The position numbers were made by a program, and so were the translations under genes. The notes below the pieces were generated by a model. It searched no databases. It worked only from the letters and a program-made list of their open reading frames with translations, and was not told the origin of the DNA. A DNA stretch of 64,000 bases from Acidiferrobacterales bacterium (GTDB taxonomy: Bacteria > Pseudomonadota > Gammaproteobacteria > Arenicellales > JAJDZL01): contig JAPPIB010000045.1 in NCBI GenBank assembly GCA_028820695.1, positions 62,001 to 126,000 of the forward strand, in the 5' to 3' direction. Below are positions 52,261-63,746 of this stretch, piece after piece. Position 1 is the first letter of the stretch, and each line of letters starts with the position of its first letter.

Positions 52261-54222
52261 TCACCCTGCAGCAAACAATGTGATCAACAGGAAAAGTCCT
52301 ATGATCATCGCGAATGCATAGTGATAGACAAAGCCTGACTGGACAGTACGCAACCGGGCCGAGATCTGCTTGATCTTCAATGCCATGCCGTTGACAATAT
52401 AGCCGTCAATCAGCAGATCATCCACAAGTTGCCACAGAACGTATCCGCTGACACGGACTGTACGGGCAATGACAAGTTCGTTGAATTCATCGAATCCGTA
52501 CTTACGGTGCAAAATAAACCAAAGTACATTCAATCGCTTCTGAATCAGTTCGGGCCAATGCGGACAACGGATATAGAGCAGCCAAGCAGCAACGATGCCT
52601 GAAACCGCTAGCCAGAAAGGTAAAGTGAGAAATCCATGAGTGAACATCTGCAGCGCAACTCCGATTCCCTCCCCGCTGAACCCACTTGCAACCTTGGCCA
52701 GAGTATCATGCTCGGGCATCACAAAAATAGAACCGGAATAAAACTCGCCAAACAGCATCGGGTCAACATAGATCACACCGAATATGACTGAGGGGATAGC
52801 CAGGAGAATCAGCGGCAGTGTGATCACCCAGGGGGACTCCTTGACATGATCAGCTTCCTCTTTCGACATTCTCGGCTTTCCGTGAAACACGACAAACAGC
52901 ATTCGGAATGAATAAAGTGCGGTGACAAAGACACCCACTGTGACCGCGAACAGCGCAAACCCGCTGCCAGGCAGGCTGCTGGCATGGACAGCCTCAATGA
53001 TGGCATCCTTGGAGAAGAACCCTGCGAAAGGCGGCACTCCGGCCAATGCCAAAGACCCCACCAGTGCAGTCCAATAGGTAATCGGCATATACTTGCGCAA
53101 CCCACCCATGTGTCGGATGTCCTGCTGATGATGAAGGGCAACGATTACAGACCCTGCAGCGAGAAAGAGCAGTGCCTTGAAAAACGCATGCGTCGTCAGG
53201 TGAAACATTCCGGCAGCGTAGGCCGACGCGCCCAGCGCAACCGTCATATATCCGAGTTGTGACAGTGTGGAATACGCCACAATTCGCTTGATGTCGTTCT
53301 GTACCAAGCCGATCATGGCCATGAACAAGGCCGTGATCGATCCTATCGTGATCACAACCGTCAGTGCGACTTGTGAATATTCGAAAATCGGCGACATTCT
53401 GGCAACCATGTAGATGCCGGCAGTGACCATTGTCGCAGCGTGGATCAATGCCGAAATCGGCGTCGGACCCTCCATTGAGTCTGGCAACCATACATGCAAC
53501 GGCACTTGTGCCGACTTGCCCATCGCACCGACAAACAGCAATAAGGCGATCACTGTAATCCACAGCCATTGGGAATCGCCGATACCTGCAACTGTAGCGT
53601 CCGAGACTTCGGGAACCTTGTCAAATACGGACACGTAGTCCAGGGTGCCGAACACGTGAACGATCGCAGCGATCGCGAGTATGAATCCGAAATCACCGAT
53701 TCGATTGACCAAAAACGCCTTCATATTCGCGAATATGGCCGAATCCCGATCATACCAGAACCCGATCAGCAGGTAGGAAACCACGCCAACGCCCTCCCAA
53801 CCGAAGAACAACTGGAGGAAATTGTTTGACATGACCAACATGAGCATGGCAAACGTGAAAAGCGCTATGTAACAGAAGAATCTTTGATAGCCTAAATCAT
53901 CATGCATGTATCCGATGGTATAGATATGAACCATGAACGACACAAAAGTCACAACAACAGCCATGCCGGCAGACAGCTCATCAATCAGGAACCCGAGTTC
54001 AAAATACAGGGATCCGCTTGTTCCCCAGATATAGACTGTTCCGTTAAACAGATTCCCCTGCAGAACATCGTACAGAACATAAAGCGACAGTACAAAACTG
54101 ACGGCAACACCTGAAATCGCAACCCGATGCGTAGCTGTGCGACCAATGATCCGTCCGCCCACGCCGGCGATAATCGCAGCAGCCAGACAGCTCAGCGGAA
54201 TCAAGGCATAGATTGCAAACAT
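52261..54222 (-). CDS. nuoL: NADH-quinone oxidoreductase subunit L
   Basis: A 653-residue distal antiporter-like subunit of complex I with about 16 helices and the long C-terminal lateral helix. It has LQLFFGWEGVGVVSYLLIGFW, with the key Glu, and PLHVWLPDSMEGPTPISALIHAATM, with Lys/His channel residues in the following helices. The ATG giving Met-Phe-Ala-Ile-Tyr matches family starts; an upstream extension is in frame but not family-like. It lies 25 bp after nuoK. Confidence 0.97.
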   Translation of the reverse strand: MFAIYALIPLSCLAAAIIAGVGGRIIGRTATHRVAISGVAVSFVLSLYVLYDVLQGNLFNGTVYIWGTSGSLYFELGFLIDELSAGMAVVVTFVSFMVHIYTIGYMHDDLGYQRFFCYIALFTFAMLMLVMSNNFLQLFFGWEGVGVVSYLLIGFWYDRDSAIFANMKAFLVNRIGDFGFILAIAAIVHVFGTLDYVSVFDKVPEVSDATVAGIGDSQWLWITVIALLLFVGAMGKSAQVPLHVWLPDSMEGPTPISALIHAATMVTAGIYMVARMSPIFEYSQVALTVVITIGSITALFMAMIGLVQNDIKRIVAYSTLSQLGYMTVALGASAYAAGMFHLTTHAFFKALLFLAAGSVIVALHHQQDIRHMGGLRKYMPITYWTALVGSLALAGVPPFAGFFSKDAIIEAVHASSLPGSGFALFAVTVGVFVTALYSFRMLFVVFHGKPRMSKEEADHVKESPWVITLPLILLAIPSVIFGVIYVDPMLFGEFYSGSIFVMPEHDTLAKVASGFSGEGIGVALQMFTHGFLTLPFWLAVSGIVAAWLLYIRCPHWPELIQKRLNVLWFILHRKYGFDEFNELVIARTVRVSGYVLWQLVDDLLIDGYIVNGMALKIKQISARLRTVQSGFVYHYAFAMIIGLFLLITLFAAG

Positions 54223-54247
54223 GACTGTGAGTGAATCCGAGTCTCGG

Positions 54248-54553
54248 TCAGCCACTCAGACTGTTGAGATCTTCGACATTGATCGTACGGCGATTGCGGA
54301 ACAGCACGATCAGAATGGCAAGACCGATTGCCGCCTCAGCGGCCGCCACAGTCAGTATGAAGAACACAAACACCTGTCCAGCCATATCCTGCAGATAATG
54401 GGAAAAAGCTACAAAGTTGATATTGACCGAGAGCAGCAATAGTTCGATTGCCATCAGGAGTATGACCACATTTTTCCGGTTGAGGAAAATTCCTACCACG
54501 GCAATAGCGAACAGCAACGCTGACAGGATGAGATAGTGCGACAGCGGAATCAT
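54248..54553 (-). CDS. nuoK: NADH-quinone oxidoreductase subunit K
   Basis: A 101-residue, three-helix membrane subunit. Two buried Glu, in [11 protein letters not shown] and [11 protein letters not shown], are the conserved proton-path residues. Its ATG overlaps the nuoJ stop by four bases. Confidence 0.97.
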   Translation of the reverse strand: MIPLSHYLILSALLFAIAVVGIFLNRKNVVILLMAIELLLLSVNINFVAFSHYLQDMAGQVFVFFILTVAAAEAAIGLAILIVLFRNRRTINVEDLNSLSG

Positions 54554-55182
54554 TTCCCGGATTCCCCCTGCGAATCCGTGTGCGGAGTCTCAGCGTCCAT
54601 CGAGATGATCTTGATCCGATCGGAACTCTTTACCGAAACCTGGCTGGAAGGTCTCTGATAGCGGGTTTCCGGGCGCCGCCTCAAGGTCAGGGAAATTGCG
54701 GCAATGATTGCAACAAGAAGTACTATGGCCGCAATCTCAAAAGGATAGGCATAATCCGTATAGAGGATTTTCCCGAGTTCGGTTGTATTGCTGTAGCTTT
54801 CCGGTCGACCTGGCGGTCTCGGCATAGAGGCTGGGCTGAATACCTTCGAACTGAGGATGATCGCCATTTCGATGACCAGCAAGACTGCGACAATCCCACC
54901 GATCGGCAGATACTCACCAAACCCTTCTTTCAGGCGCGTCAGGTTGATATCAAGCATCATCACCACAAAAAGAAACAGCACCATCACCGCGCCAACATAG
55001 ACCAGCACCATGACAATGGCCAGAAATTCCGCTTCCAGAGTTATCCAAACGCCGGCTGCACTGAAAAAAGCCAGCACCAGAAACAGTGCCGCCTTCACGG
55101 GATTTCGGATTGTGACGACCATCGATGCGGCAAATACCAATACCGCAGCAAAGAAGTAAAAGGAAAACTGCAGAAACGTCAT
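54550..55182 (-). CDS. nuoJ: NADH-quinone oxidoreductase subunit J
   Basis: A 210-residue membrane subunit with five helices. [22 protein letters not shown] and the [17 protein letters not shown] helix with its pi-bulge are typical. After the last helix a hydrophilic tail of about 35 residues extends beyond many homologues. I chose the ATG preceded by AAGGGTGACGGG, ten bases after nuoI, rather than the longer frame overlapping nuoI. Confidence 0.96.
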   Translation of the reverse strand: MTFLQFSFYFFAAVLVFAASMVVTIRNPVKAALFLVLAFFSAAGVWITLEAEFLAIVMVLVYVGAVMVLFLFVVMMLDINLTRLKEGFGEYLPIGGIVAVLLVIEMAIILSSKVFSPASMPRPPGRPESYSNTTELGKILYTDYAYPFEIAAIVLLVAIIAAISLTLRRRPETRYQRPSSQVSVKSSDRIKIISMDAETPHTDSQGESGK

Positions 55183-55192
55183 CCCGTCACCC

Positions 55193-55684
55193 TTATCGAT
55201 ACGCTGAATCGGCCTTTCTGGCTTCGGCAATTCGCTGCTCGTATTGGTCTCCTACTTCCAGCAGCATCTGCTTCGTCATGATGTTGTCACCGCGGTTCTC
55301 AAAGTGAAACTCATGGATGTCGGTTTCCACAATTGAATCGACCGGGCAGGCTTCCTCACAGAATCCACAGTAAATGCACTTGAAAAGATCAATGTCGTAG
55401 CGCGTTGTGCGGCGTGTTCCATCGAGTCTCTCTTCCGATTCGATGGTTATCGCCAATGCCGGGCACACTGCCTCGCAAAGTTTGCAGGCGATACAGCGCT
55501 CTTCACCGTTGGGATAGCGTCGCAATGCGTGGAGTCCGCGAAAACGCGGTGATTTCGGGGTTTTCTCCTCCGGGTATTGAATGGTGGTTTTCCGCTTGAA
55601 CAAATGTCGCCCAGTCACACTCAGACCGCGCACCAATTCCACCAGCAGGTAGGTCTTGAAATTCTGACGGATCCAGTCCAACAT
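55193..55684 (-). CDS. nuoI: NADH-quinone oxidoreductase subunit I (2[4Fe-4S])
   Basis: A 163-residue ferredoxin-like subunit. [12 protein letters not shown] and [12 protein letters not shown] each supply Cys for two [4Fe-4S] clusters (N6a, N6b) that pass electrons toward NuoB. An N-terminal amphipathic helix anchors it to the membrane arm. A TTG one codon upstream is the alternative start. Confidence 0.97.
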   Translation of the reverse strand: MLDWIRQNFKTYLLVELVRGLSVTGRHLFKRKTTIQYPEEKTPKSPRFRGLHALRRYPNGEERCIACKLCEAVCPALAITIESEERLDGTRRTTRYDIDLFKCIYCGFCEEACPVDSIVETDIHEFHFENRGDNIMTKQMLLEVGDQYEQRIAEARKADSAYR

Positions 55685-55697
55685 CAAACTGCCCTGC

Positions 55698-56741
55698 TCA
55701 TCGGAAAATGAAACCCCAAGGGGTCAGGAACCGAAATACACCAATCACTGTGATCCAGACCAATGTAACCGGAATGAAGACTTTCCAGCCAAGTCTCATG
55801 ATCTGGTCGTACCGATACCGCGGGAATGTTGCCCTGAGCCACAGAAAAACAAACATCAATACCGCAACCTTGCCAAACAGCCAGAAAAACGGTGGAATCC
55901 AGTTAAACGGCGCAATGTCAAACGGAGCGTACCAGCCGCCTAGGAACATCACTGCCGCAAGCGTCGCAATCAGCAACATGTTGGCATACTCCGCCATGAA
56001 GAACACCATGAAGGAGATCCCGGAATACTCGACATGAAAGCCCGCGACAATCTCAGACTCACCTTCAGCGACATCAAATGGCGCCCGGTTGGTTTCCGCA
56101 ACACCGGAAATGAAATACACCAGGAACAGTGGAAACATCGGCCACAGATACCACTGATGCAATCCACCTTGCTGTGCCTTGACAATCTCCACCAGATTGA
56201 GGCTTCCAGCAGCCATCAGCAGGCCAACCAGGGCAAATCCCATTGCGATCTCATACGCGACAATCTGCGCGGCTGAGCGCATTGCCCCCAGAAACGCATA
56301 TTTTGAGTTTGAAGCCCAACCGGCGATGATGACCCCATAAACTCCCATCGAAGTGAGTGCCAGAATGTACAGCAGGCCAACATCGAGATTGGCCAGCACC
56401 AATGTCTCGGTAAACGGGATCACCGCCCACGCAGCCAGTGCGGGAATGAGCGACAGAACCGGCGCGGATATGAACAATACCCGATTCGCATTGGTTGGTA
56501 TGAGCACTTCCTTGAAGAAAAGCTTCAGGAAATCCGCAATCGGTTGCAGCCAACCGCGTGGTCCGACCCGGTTCGGACCCACTCGAACCTGGATATAACC
56601 GATTATTTTTCGCTCCGCATAGGTGATATAGGCAACCACCAGAAGCAGCGGCACGAGAATTGTGACGATTTTCGCAAGCGACTCGATCGTGACCTGGAGC
56701 GCGAAGGGCAACTCTCCCCAAAATGAAATCAGAGCGCTCAT
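55698..56741 (-). CDS. nuoH: NADH-quinone oxidoreductase subunit H
   Basis: A 347-residue subunit with eight to nine helices, linking the quinone site to the proton pumps. [40 protein letters not shown] (Glu-rich E-channel loop) and the [21 protein letters not shown] segment are textbook. It overlaps nuoG by four bases. Confidence 0.97.
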   Translation of the reverse strand: MSALISFWGELPFALQVTIESLAKIVTILVPLLLVVAYITYAERKIIGYIQVRVGPNRVGPRGWLQPIADFLKLFFKEVLIPTNANRVLFISAPVLSLIPALAAWAVIPFTETLVLANLDVGLLYILALTSMGVYGVIIAGWASNSKYAFLGAMRSAAQIVAYEIAMGFALVGLLMAAGSLNLVEIVKAQQGGLHQWYLWPMFPLFLVYFISGVAETNRAPFDVAEGESEIVAGFHVEYSGISFMVFFMAEYANMLLIATLAAVMFLGGWYAPFDIAPFNWIPPFFWLFGKVAVLMFVFLWLRATFPRYRYDQIMRLGWKVFIPVTLVWITVIGVFRFLTPWGFIFR

Positions 56742-59146
56742 TCGACCGTGTCCCTCTCCAGCCGTATTTCAGTTCCACTCGCCGCGCTCGGACCAAACCC
56801 GGTCCCTGCTGGAAAATATGCACAGCCGGGTGCAACGCGTTCGTCAGATACCGCGAACGTATGCAGTGTATGCAGATCACTGCGAATGGTGACGGAATCG
56901 CCATTGTCAAGTTTCAGCATCGACATGTCATGAGGATGAAGTCCGACACCGGACGCTTCGGCATCCGATGTGTTCTGCAGAGATACCGCGCGCCGAACGA
57001 CTGCATCCACACCGTAAATCAACGGATCCGAAATCAGTTCGAACCGCCCCGCCTCTTTTCCGTTGCCCTTTTTCAGACACGGTATCTTGGCCGAATCGAT
57101 AGTCATCGGACGCTCGCAGAAACCTTCCAGTGGAGCGACCTCATCCACAATCTCTTCGGTTGATACGTAATCAAAGCCTTCTTTCTCCATCAAGTTTCCG
57201 AGCACCCGGAGAATCTTCCAGCCAGGCCGCGCCTCACCGTATGGCGAGACGGCTGCGGTTGATTTTTGAATCCGACCTTCGCAGTTGATGAAGGTTCCCG
57301 AATTTTCCGTATAGGCCGCTAATGGAAGCGCGACATCCACATAATCCGGAACATCCGAAAAGAACTGAAAACTGACGACGAACTCCGCATTATCCATCGC
57401 CTCGGCCGCATGAAGCCCATCGGAAAGGTCCATTGAAGGTTCGACATTGAATAGTACGTACGCGGGACGTGGATTGTAGATCATCTGGCGGGCATTCATA
57501 CCTGTCAGCTCGGCCACCTGACCATTTTCGATCCGGTGCGGCAGACATCCCGCAATCCAACCGGCAACACTGTTTGCCGGCGGCAGCACAGAAACTGAGG
57601 CACCGGATAGCTTGCCAATGTGCCAGACCAAGCGTTCAATGCAACTGTACATAGGATGCGAAATCACTGAGTGGCCAAGAATCACAACCGCTCGCTCCTG
57701 TGCCTTGCACAGATGGCTCGCGATTTCAGCGCAACTGTCTCTTTCAGCGAACTCGCCCGCGCCATCAAGAAAATCATCGGAGATATCGGTTGGGAAATCA
57801 GCTTTGGTTATCTCACACACCGCCTTCAGCACATGAGCCAGCGCATACGGCATGACATTGGGCGCGACCACTGCGTTCGAACTCAATGGAAAATTGAACT
57901 TCCAGTCCATCGGACTGATTGCGTCCACGCAAGCACCCTTATTGGCTGCCTTGCGAACCCGCAGTCCAAGCAATGGTTGCTCTTTGCGTATGTTGGAGCC
58001 GACAAGGACAACCGTTTCCATATTTGGAATCTGATCAATCGGGATGCTGATACCCGGATAAAGGAGTGCATCCTCGTCCAGGGAAAAATCAATCTGACGC
58101 AACCGATGGTCAATGTTGGGACTGCCCATTGACCGCGTCAGTTTCTGTGCGAGATAGAACTCCTCAAATGTCGACATCGGCGAGACCAAGGTTCCCACAG
58201 CAGCCGCATCGTGCCTGTGAATCACATCGGACAGGCCTTCGACGGCCGCATTCAGGGCCTCGCGCCAGCTGACTTCGATCAATTCCCCTTCTTTTCTGAC
58301 CATCGGAACACCAAGTCGACCCTCGTCCTCCAGTGCCTCGTAACTGTAACGGTCGCGATCGGATATCCAGCACTCATTGATGGATTCGTTGACCCTCGGC
58401 AACACCCGCTTGACTTCGTTGCGCAAAGTCTGGATGTCGATATTGGTACCGACGCAGTCGTGAGGGCTGATCGCACTGTGGCTGATCAATTCCCATGATC
58501 TTGCGGTAAATCTGTATGGCTTCGAGGTCAGCGCTCCAACCGGGCACAGATCAATGACGTTGCCGGAGACTTCCGAATCAACGGCAGAGCCAAAGAACGT
58601 GTCGATTTTCAGGTGTTCGCCGCGCCCGGTGATCCCGAGTTCCATCACACCTGCGACTTCCTCCCCAAATCGGACACATCGGGTGCAGTGAATACACCGA
58701 GTCATCTCTGTTTCGATCAGCGGTCCGATACTGTGATCCTGCACGACCCGCTTTTTCTCATTGAACCTCGACAAATGACCACCGTAGCCGACAGCCTGAT
58801 CCTGCAGCGGACATTCCCCGCCCTGATCACAGATCGGACAATCCAGCGGATGGTTGATCAGCAAAAATTCCAGCGTGTCCTTCTGTGCGTCGACTGCGTA
58901 TTCGGACGCGGTCTTCACCTTCATGCCGTCCATGATCGGCGTTGCACACGCAGGCAATGGCTTGGGTGCCCGCTCGACTTCGACCAGACACATTCGGCAG
59001 TTTGCCGCCACCGACAACTTCTCGTGATAGCAAAAGCGAGGAATGTAAATTCCAGCCGCGTCTGCCACCTCGATGATCATCGAGCCCGGTGCTGCCTCAA
59101 GCTCGCGGCCGTCAATCTCTATGGTCAACTTCGGTGAATCTGACAT
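56738..59146 (-). CDS. nuoG: NADH-quinone oxidoreductase subunit G
   Basis: An 802-residue peripheral-arm subunit. The N-terminal ferredoxin domain holds [17 protein letters not shown] for the [2Fe-2S] N1b, the next cluster region has [15 protein letters not shown] and [11 protein letters not shown] (N5 and N4), followed by a degenerate molybdopterin-like domain. Length is within the usual range (about 700-900). Confidence 0.96.
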   Translation of the reverse strand: MSDSPKLTIEIDGRELEAAPGSMIIEVADAAGIYIPRFCYHEKLSVAANCRMCLVEVERAPKPLPACATPIMDGMKVKTASEYAVDAQKDTLEFLLINHPLDCPICDQGGECPLQDQAVGYGGHLSRFNEKKRVVQDHSIGPLIETEMTRCIHCTRCVRFGEEVAGVMELGITGRGEHLKIDTFFGSAVDSEVSGNVIDLCPVGALTSKPYRFTARSWELISHSAISPHDCVGTNIDIQTLRNEVKRVLPRVNESINECWISDRDRYSYEALEDEGRLGVPMVRKEGELIEVSWREALNAAVEGLSDVIHRHDAAAVGTLVSPMSTFEEFYLAQKLTRSMGSPNIDHRLRQIDFSLDEDALLYPGISIPIDQIPNMETVVLVGSNIRKEQPLLGLRVRKAANKGACVDAISPMDWKFNFPLSSNAVVAPNVMPYALAHVLKAVCEITKADFPTDISDDFLDGAGEFAERDSCAEIASHLCKAQERAVVILGHSVISHPMYSCIERLVWHIGKLSGASVSVLPPANSVAGWIAGCLPHRIENGQVAELTGMNARQMIYNPRPAYVLFNVEPSMDLSDGLHAAEAMDNAEFVVSFQFFSDVPDYVDVALPLAAYTENSGTFINCEGRIQKSTAAVSPYGEARPGWKILRVLGNLMEKEGFDYVSTEEIVDEVAPLEGFCERPMTIDSAKIPCLKKGNGKEAGRFELISDPLIYGVDAVVRRAVSLQNTSDAEASGVGLHPHDMSMLKLDNGDSVTIRSDLHTLHTFAVSDERVAPGCAYFPAGTGFGPSAASGTEIRLERDTVE

Positions 59147-59153
59147 CGTTCAG

Positions 59154-60428
59154 CTATGCGGCCTGCGCGGTGGAAGTGATCTTCGCTTCGAATTCATGTC
59201 GAAAATGTCTGATAAAACTTTGCACCGGCCAGGCGGCCGCGTCTCCCAACGCACAGATTGTGCGTCCCTCAATCCGATTCGCGATGTCAACCAGCTGATC
59301 GATCTCCTCAGACCGGGCACGACCAAGGCGAATCTTCCTGACCAACCGATAAAGCCAGCCAGTTCCCTCGCGGCAAGGCGTGCACTGTCCGCAGGACTCC
59401 TCCCAGTAAAAATAGGCGATCCGCTCAAGCATCTCGACCATGCAGGTCGACTCGTCCATCACAATCACCGATCCAGCGCCAAGCAGGGAACCCGCATTCT
59501 GCAAGGAATCATAATCCATGTCACAATCCATGATGATATCGGCCGGCAAAACCGGTACTGAAGAACCGCCCGGAATACACGCCTTCAGTTTGGCGCCGTT
59601 GAGCATGCCACCCGCCATCTCCAACAGTGCTTTGAATGGAATTCCGAGAGGAACCTCAAAGTTTCCTGGATTGTTGACATGTCCGGATACTGAGAAAATT
59701 TTCGTTCCAGCGTTATTTTCCGGTCCCAGATCGACAAACCACTGAGCGCCTTCGCGCATGATTCTGGGAACCGACGCGAGGGTTTCTGTATTGTTGATTG
59801 TGGTCGGTCGGCCGAATGCACCAAACTGGGCGGGAAACGGTGGCTTGAATCTCGGCTGGCCACTCTTGCCTTCCAGTGACTCGAGAAGCCCAGTCTCCTC
59901 ACCACAGATATAGGCACCTGCGCCCAGATGTGAGTGAATATCGAAATCGAAACCACTGCCCAGAACATCGGTTCCAAGCAATCCGGCTGAACGCGCCTCG
60001 GACAGCGCCTGTTCAAAACGATCGTATGATTCGAAAAATTCACCGCGAATGTAGTTGTAGCCGACCGTCGCGTTCATGGCGTATCCAGCGATCGCCATTC
60101 CCTCGATCAGGGAATGCGGATTGAAACGCAATATGTCCCGATCCTTGAATGTCCCAGGTTCCCCTTCGTCAGAATTGCAGACAATATAGCTTTGCCCAGG
60201 CTGGGTTCGAGGCATGAAACTCCACTTCAGACCGGTCGGAAAGCCGGCGCCTCCGCGGCCCCTCAAGCCTGAGGCCTTGACTTCGGCGATGATATCCTCG
60301 GGCGGCGTTTTTTCCTGCAGAATCTTGCGCCAAGCGGCATACCCACCGGTACTTTCGTACGACTGAATGGTCCAGGGTGATTCAAGATCCGGTTCAGGCA
60401 GGCAAATACGAACTTCCTGATAGGTCAT
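59154..60428 (-). CDS. nuoF: NADH-quinone oxidoreductase subunit F (FMN, NADH site)
   Basis: A 424-residue NADH-oxidising subunit. [15 protein letters not shown] and the [16 protein letters not shown] block bind NADH and [18 protein letters not shown] supplies the Cys of [4Fe-4S] cluster N3. It overlaps nuoE by four bases (ATGA). Confidence 0.98.
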   Translation of the reverse strand: MTYQEVRICLPEPDLESPWTIQSYESTGGYAAWRKILQEKTPPEDIIAEVKASGLRGRGGAGFPTGLKWSFMPRTQPGQSYIVCNSDEGEPGTFKDRDILRFNPHSLIEGMAIAGYAMNATVGYNYIRGEFFESYDRFEQALSEARSAGLLGTDVLGSGFDFDIHSHLGAGAYICGEETGLLESLEGKSGQPRFKPPFPAQFGAFGRPTTINNTETLASVPRIMREGAQWFVDLGPENNAGTKIFSVSGHVNNPGNFEVPLGIPFKALLEMAGGMLNGAKLKACIPGGSSVPVLPADIIMDCDMDYDSLQNAGSLLGAGSVIVMDESTCMVEMLERIAYFYWEESCGQCTPCREGTGWLYRLVRKIRLGRARSEEIDQLVDIANRIEGRTICALGDAAAWPVQSFIRHFRHEFEAKITSTAQAA

Positions 60429-60898
60429 TCAAGGGCCTCCAGAATCTCATCAATGCGTTGCGGCGTCAGGTTCTCGCAGTAATCCCGGTTGATCAAAGCT
60501 GCAGGCGCACCACCGCATGCCGCCAGACATTCAACTTCCTTGAGCGTATAGCGCCCGTCAGGGGTCGTCTCACCGAGTCCGATCCCCAGTTTTTCGGTTA
60601 GGTGGTCTACGATCGACGCGGAGCCCCGCAACGCACATGAAATGTTGGTACATACGTTTATTTTATGTCGCCCGGGCGGTTCCAGGTCGTACATCGTGTA
60701 GAAAGTCGCCACCTCCGCCACCTTGATCGATTCGATATCCAACAGTCCGGCGATCGCATTCATCACCTCGTCACTTACCCAACCACTTTCATCCTGTGCG
60801 ATACGCAATGCCGCCATCACCGCCGCTTGGGCTCGTCCATGCGGGTACTTCGCGATCTCGGTCTGAATCTGCTCAAGTGCGTCGCTGGACAGTATCAT
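60425..60898 (-). CDS. nuoE: NADH-quinone oxidoreductase subunit E
   Basis: A 157-residue thioredoxin-fold subunit carrying [2Fe-2S] cluster N1a; its Cys lie in [10 protein letters not shown] and CLAACGGAP. The ATG overlapping the nuoD stop gives the normal length, whereas the frame extends upstream into nuoD without resemblance to the family. Confidence 0.97.
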   Translation of the reverse strand: MILSSDALEQIQTEIAKYPHGRAQAAVMAALRIAQDESGWVSDEVMNAIAGLLDIESIKVAEVATFYTMYDLEPPGRHKINVCTNISCALRGSASIVDHLTEKLGIGLGETTPDGRYTLKEVECLAACGGAPAALINRDYCENLTPQRIDEILEALE

Positions 60899-62148
60899 CG
60901 GTCGATTTCTCCGAATACGATATCCTGGGTGCCGATTACTGCGACTACGTCTGCCAGCATGTGTCCGCGACACATTTCGTCCAATGACGACAGATGGACA
61001 AAGCCCGGTGCCCGAATTTTCAAACGATAGGGCTTGTTCGCGCCGTCGGAGATAAGATAGACCCCGAACTCCCCCTTCGGCGCTTCCACCGCGGCATAAG
61101 ACTCGCCCTCGCGAAGGCAATATCCCTCCGTAAACAGCTTGAAATGATGAATCAGGGATTCCATATCCTGTTTCATGGTTTCGCGGCGCGGAGCGATCAG
61201 TTTTGCATCATCAATCATTACCGGTCCGGGATTGGTCTGCAACCATGCGACACACTGGCGGATAATCCGATTGGACTGGCGCATCTCCTCTACCCGACAC
61301 AGGTATCTGTCATAGCAATCACCATTGGTTCCCACCGGTATGTCAAAATCAACCCTGTCATAAACCTCGTACGGCTGTTTCTTGCGCAAATCCCAAGCGA
61401 CTCCGGAGCCGCGCAGCATGGGCCCGGTGAATCCCCGTGCCAGGCAGGTCTGCTGAGACACGATCCCGATATCTACCGTTCGCTGCTTCCAGATCCGATT
61501 GTCCGTCAGCAGTGTTTCATAATCATCAACACACTTCGGAAACCTGTCGGTGAACGCCTCGATGAAATCCAGCAGAGAACCTTGACGATCCCGGTTCAGA
61601 TCCTCGAGCTTGCGCTTGCTGCGGTACTTGGACGGCTCGTACTTTGGCATCGAATCGGGAAGATCCCTGTAGACTCCGCCCGGCCGGTAGTAAGTTGCGT
61701 GCATCCGAGCTCCGGACGCCGCCTCATAGCAGTCCATCAGGTCCTCACGCTCGCGGAAACAGTACAAAAACATCGACATCGCGCCGATGTCCAGTCCGTG
61801 CGCACCAAGCCACAGCAGGTGATTGAGAATGCGGGTAATCTCGTCGAACATAACCCTGATGTACTGTGCGCGAATCGGAACGGTAATCCCCAACAGTTTT
61901 TCGATCGCTAGCACATAAGCGTGTTCGTTGCACATCATGGAAACATAATCGAGTCGATCCATATAACCGATGCTTTGATTGTATGGCTTTGACTCGGCAA
62001 GCTTCTCCGTAGCACGATGCAACAGCCCGATGTGTGGATCAATTCTCTGAACCACCTCACCGTCCATCTCCATCACCAGCCTCAGCACACCATGCGCGGC
62101 GGGGTGCTGCGGTCCGAAATTCATGGTGTAATTACGAATCTCGGTCAC
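60895..62148 (-). CDS. nuoD: NADH-quinone oxidoreductase subunit D
   Basis: A 417-residue quinone-site subunit related to the [NiFe]-hydrogenase large subunit. [22 protein letters not shown] contains the quinone-binding His; [19 protein letters not shown] and the [10 protein letters not shown]-terminus complete the family pattern. The hydrogenase Cys pairs are absent, as expected. Confidence 0.98.
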   Translation of the reverse strand: MTEIRNYTMNFGPQHPAAHGVLRLVMEMDGEVVQRIDPHIGLLHRATEKLAESKPYNQSIGYMDRLDYVSMMCNEHAYVLAIEKLLGITVPIRAQYIRVMFDEITRILNHLLWLGAHGLDIGAMSMFLYCFREREDLMDCYEAASGARMHATYYRPGGVYRDLPDSMPKYEPSKYRSKRKLEDLNRDRQGSLLDFIEAFTDRFPKCVDDYETLLTDNRIWKQRTVDIGIVSQQTCLARGFTGPMLRGSGVAWDLRKKQPYEVYDRVDFDIPVGTNGDCYDRYLCRVEEMRQSNRIIRQCVAWLQTNPGPVMIDDAKLIAPRRETMKQDMESLIHHFKLFTEGYCLREGESYAAVEAPKGEFGVYLISDGANKPYRLKIRAPGFVHLSSLDEMCRGHMLADVVAVIGTQDIVFGEIDR

Positions 62149-62740
62149 CGAAACTATCCTCCCGAATCACTCGGGGCACCAAGGTTCTCGGCTCGATCGT
62201 CACAGGCTCGTAGACCACGCGCCCCTTGCCGGGATCGTATCGCATCTCAACATATCCCGTCAGTGGGAAATCCTTGCGGAACGGATGTCCGATGAAACCA
62301 TAGTCGGTAAGAATCCGACGCAGGTCTGAGTGTCCCTCAAACAGAATCCCGAACAGATCGAACGCCTCCCGCTCAAACCAGTCCGCAGCCGGCCAGATGT
62401 CGGTGACTGAGCGGACGACCGGATGGTCCTCGTCAATATAAACCTTGACTCTCAATCGATGATTGAGCGATACGGACAGAAGGTGATAGACCACCGCATA
62501 GCGTGAACCGGTCCACTGTCTGGCTGGATATCCTTCGCCGTAGACCGAATAATCAACCGCGCATAAATCAATCAACTGCTCGAACCTGGTCCGGTCATCG
62601 TCGCGCAGTGCGGTACAGATGTCAGTAATTCGCTCTGAATCCACCACAATCGTCAATTCATCGACATCGGTTACCGACGCTGAGATATCAGTGCCGAGCA
62701 GATCCTGAACTGACTGGGTGAGTTGAGCAATAGAGGCCAC
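62132..62740 (-). CDS. nuoC: NADH-quinone oxidoreductase subunit C
   Basis: A 202-residue peripheral subunit. [29 protein letters not shown] and HPFRKDFPL are diagnostic. I chose a GTG with GAGG eight bases upstream, 11 bp after the nuoB stop, over the longer frame that runs back into nuoB. Its end overlaps nuoD by 17 bp. Confidence 0.95.
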   Translation of the reverse strand: MASIAQLTQSVQDLLGTDISASVTDVDELTIVVDSERITDICTALRDDDRTRFEQLIDLCAVDYSVYGEGYPARQWTGSRYAVVYHLLSVSLNHRLRVKVYIDEDHPVVRSVTDIWPAADWFEREAFDLFGILFEGHSDLRRILTDYGFIGHPFRKDFPLTGYVEMRYDPGKGRVVYEPVTIEPRTLVPRVIREDSFGDRDS

Positions 62741-62751
62741 GCTCGAGACCT

Positions 62752-63228
62752 CTATCTGGCAATCGTGTTGGTTCGTTGAATCTTTCGCTGCAGTTGCAGG
62801 ATGCCGTAGACAAGCGCTTCGGCTGTGGGTGGACAACCAGGGACATAGACATCAACCGGAACGATTCTGTCGCAACCTCTGACCACCGAGTACGAATAGT
62901 GATAGTACCCGCCGCCGTTGGCGCACGAGCCCATGGAAATCACCCATCTGGGCTCGGCCATCTGATCATAGACCTTTCGCAACGCCGGTGCCATCTTGTT
63001 GACCAGCGTTCCCGCGACAATCATCACATCCGACTGTCTTGGACTCGGCCTGAAAATAATGCCGAACCGGTCAAGATCATAACGGGACGCGCCTGCGTGC
63101 ATCATTTCCACACTGCAGCACGCAAGTCCGAATGTCATGGGCCACATCGAGCCGGTACGCGCCCAGTTGATCAACTTATCCATGGTCGTGGTGACCATGC
63201 CCTGATTCATGATTCCTTCAATAGACAT
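62752..63228 (-). CDS. nuoB: NADH-quinone oxidoreductase subunit B (N2 cluster)
   Basis: A 158-residue subunit that ligates [4Fe-4S] cluster N2, the electron donor to quinone: the paired Cys of [10 protein letters not shown] plus later Cys in GSCANGGG and [11 protein letters not shown]. It lies three bases after nuoA. Confidence 0.98.
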   Translation of the reverse strand: MSIEGIMNQGMVTTTMDKLINWARTGSMWPMTFGLACCSVEMMHAGASRYDLDRFGIIFRPSPRQSDVMIVAGTLVNKMAPALRKVYDQMAEPRWVISMGSCANGGGYYHYSYSVVRGCDRIVPVDVYVPGCPPTAEALVYGILQLQRKIQRTNTIAR

Positions 63229-63231
63229 ACC

Positions 63232-63588
63232 CTACTCCCACTCCAGTGCGCCTTTTTTCCACTCATAGATGAACCCAATGACAAGCACACCGAGAAATAT
63301 CATCATCGCGACGAATCCGAACAGTCCGATTTCATCGAGCGTAATGGCCCAAGGAAAAAGAAACGCGATTTCCAGGTCGAATATGATGAATAGGATGGCG
63401 ACGAGATAATATCGCACATCAAATTTCATGCGGCTGTCCTCAAAGGCCTCGAATCCGCACTCGTACGGCGACAGTTTCTCCTTGTCTGGCTTGTGCGGAC
63501 CGAGCAATGAACTGACACCGATCATCGCGGCGCCCATCACCAGCGCGACCAGCAGAAAAATCACAATTGGAATGTAATTTGCCAGCAT
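63232..63588 (-). CDS. nuoA: NADH-quinone oxidoreductase subunit A
   Basis: A 118-residue, three-helix membrane subunit and first gene of the operon. [39 protein letters not shown] is the conserved core, given here only as a landmark: the Cys-Gly-Phe loop and the FDLE motif. The tRNA-Leu gene ends 45 bp upstream, so the operon promoter may be shared with secG-tRNA or lie in this short gap. Confidence 0.97.
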   Translation of the reverse strand: MLANYIPIVIFLLVALVMGAAMIGVSSLLGPHKPDKEKLSPYECGFEAFEDSRMKFDVRYYLVAILFIIFDLEIAFLFPWAITLDEIGLFGFVAMMIFLGVLVIGFIYEWKKGALEWE

Positions 63589-63633
63589 CGGACTATTTGG
63601 AACTCAACTTTCTTTTTCCTGACTTACCTGATC

Positions 63634-63718
63634 TGGTGCCGAAGGCCGGACTTGAACCGGCACGGCTCTCGCCACCGCCCCCTCAAGACGGCGTGTCTAC
63701 CAATTCCACCACTTCGGC
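63634..63718 (-). tRNA. tRNA-Leu (anticodon GAG)
   Basis: An 85-nt leucine tRNA with long variable arm and encoded CCA. The acceptor pairs GCCGAAG with CTTCGGC; the D-loop has AATTGGTAGA; the anticodon stem CCGTC/GGCGG frames the loop TTGAGGG, giving anticodon GAG (codons CUC and CUU); the T-arm has GGTTCAAGTCC. It sits between secG and nuoA, its usual place in many gammaproteobacteria. Confidence 0.96.
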
Positions 63719-63746
63719 AATCTGCTCATCTGATCGGTTCGCGACC

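Noticed and set aside
54580..55281. Open 233-codon plus-strand frame across nuoJ and nuoI
   Set aside because: His/Gln-rich shadow of membrane-protein codons on the other strand.
60994..61911. Open 305-codon plus-strand frame inside nuoD
   Set aside because: Shadow of nuoD; no family resemblance.
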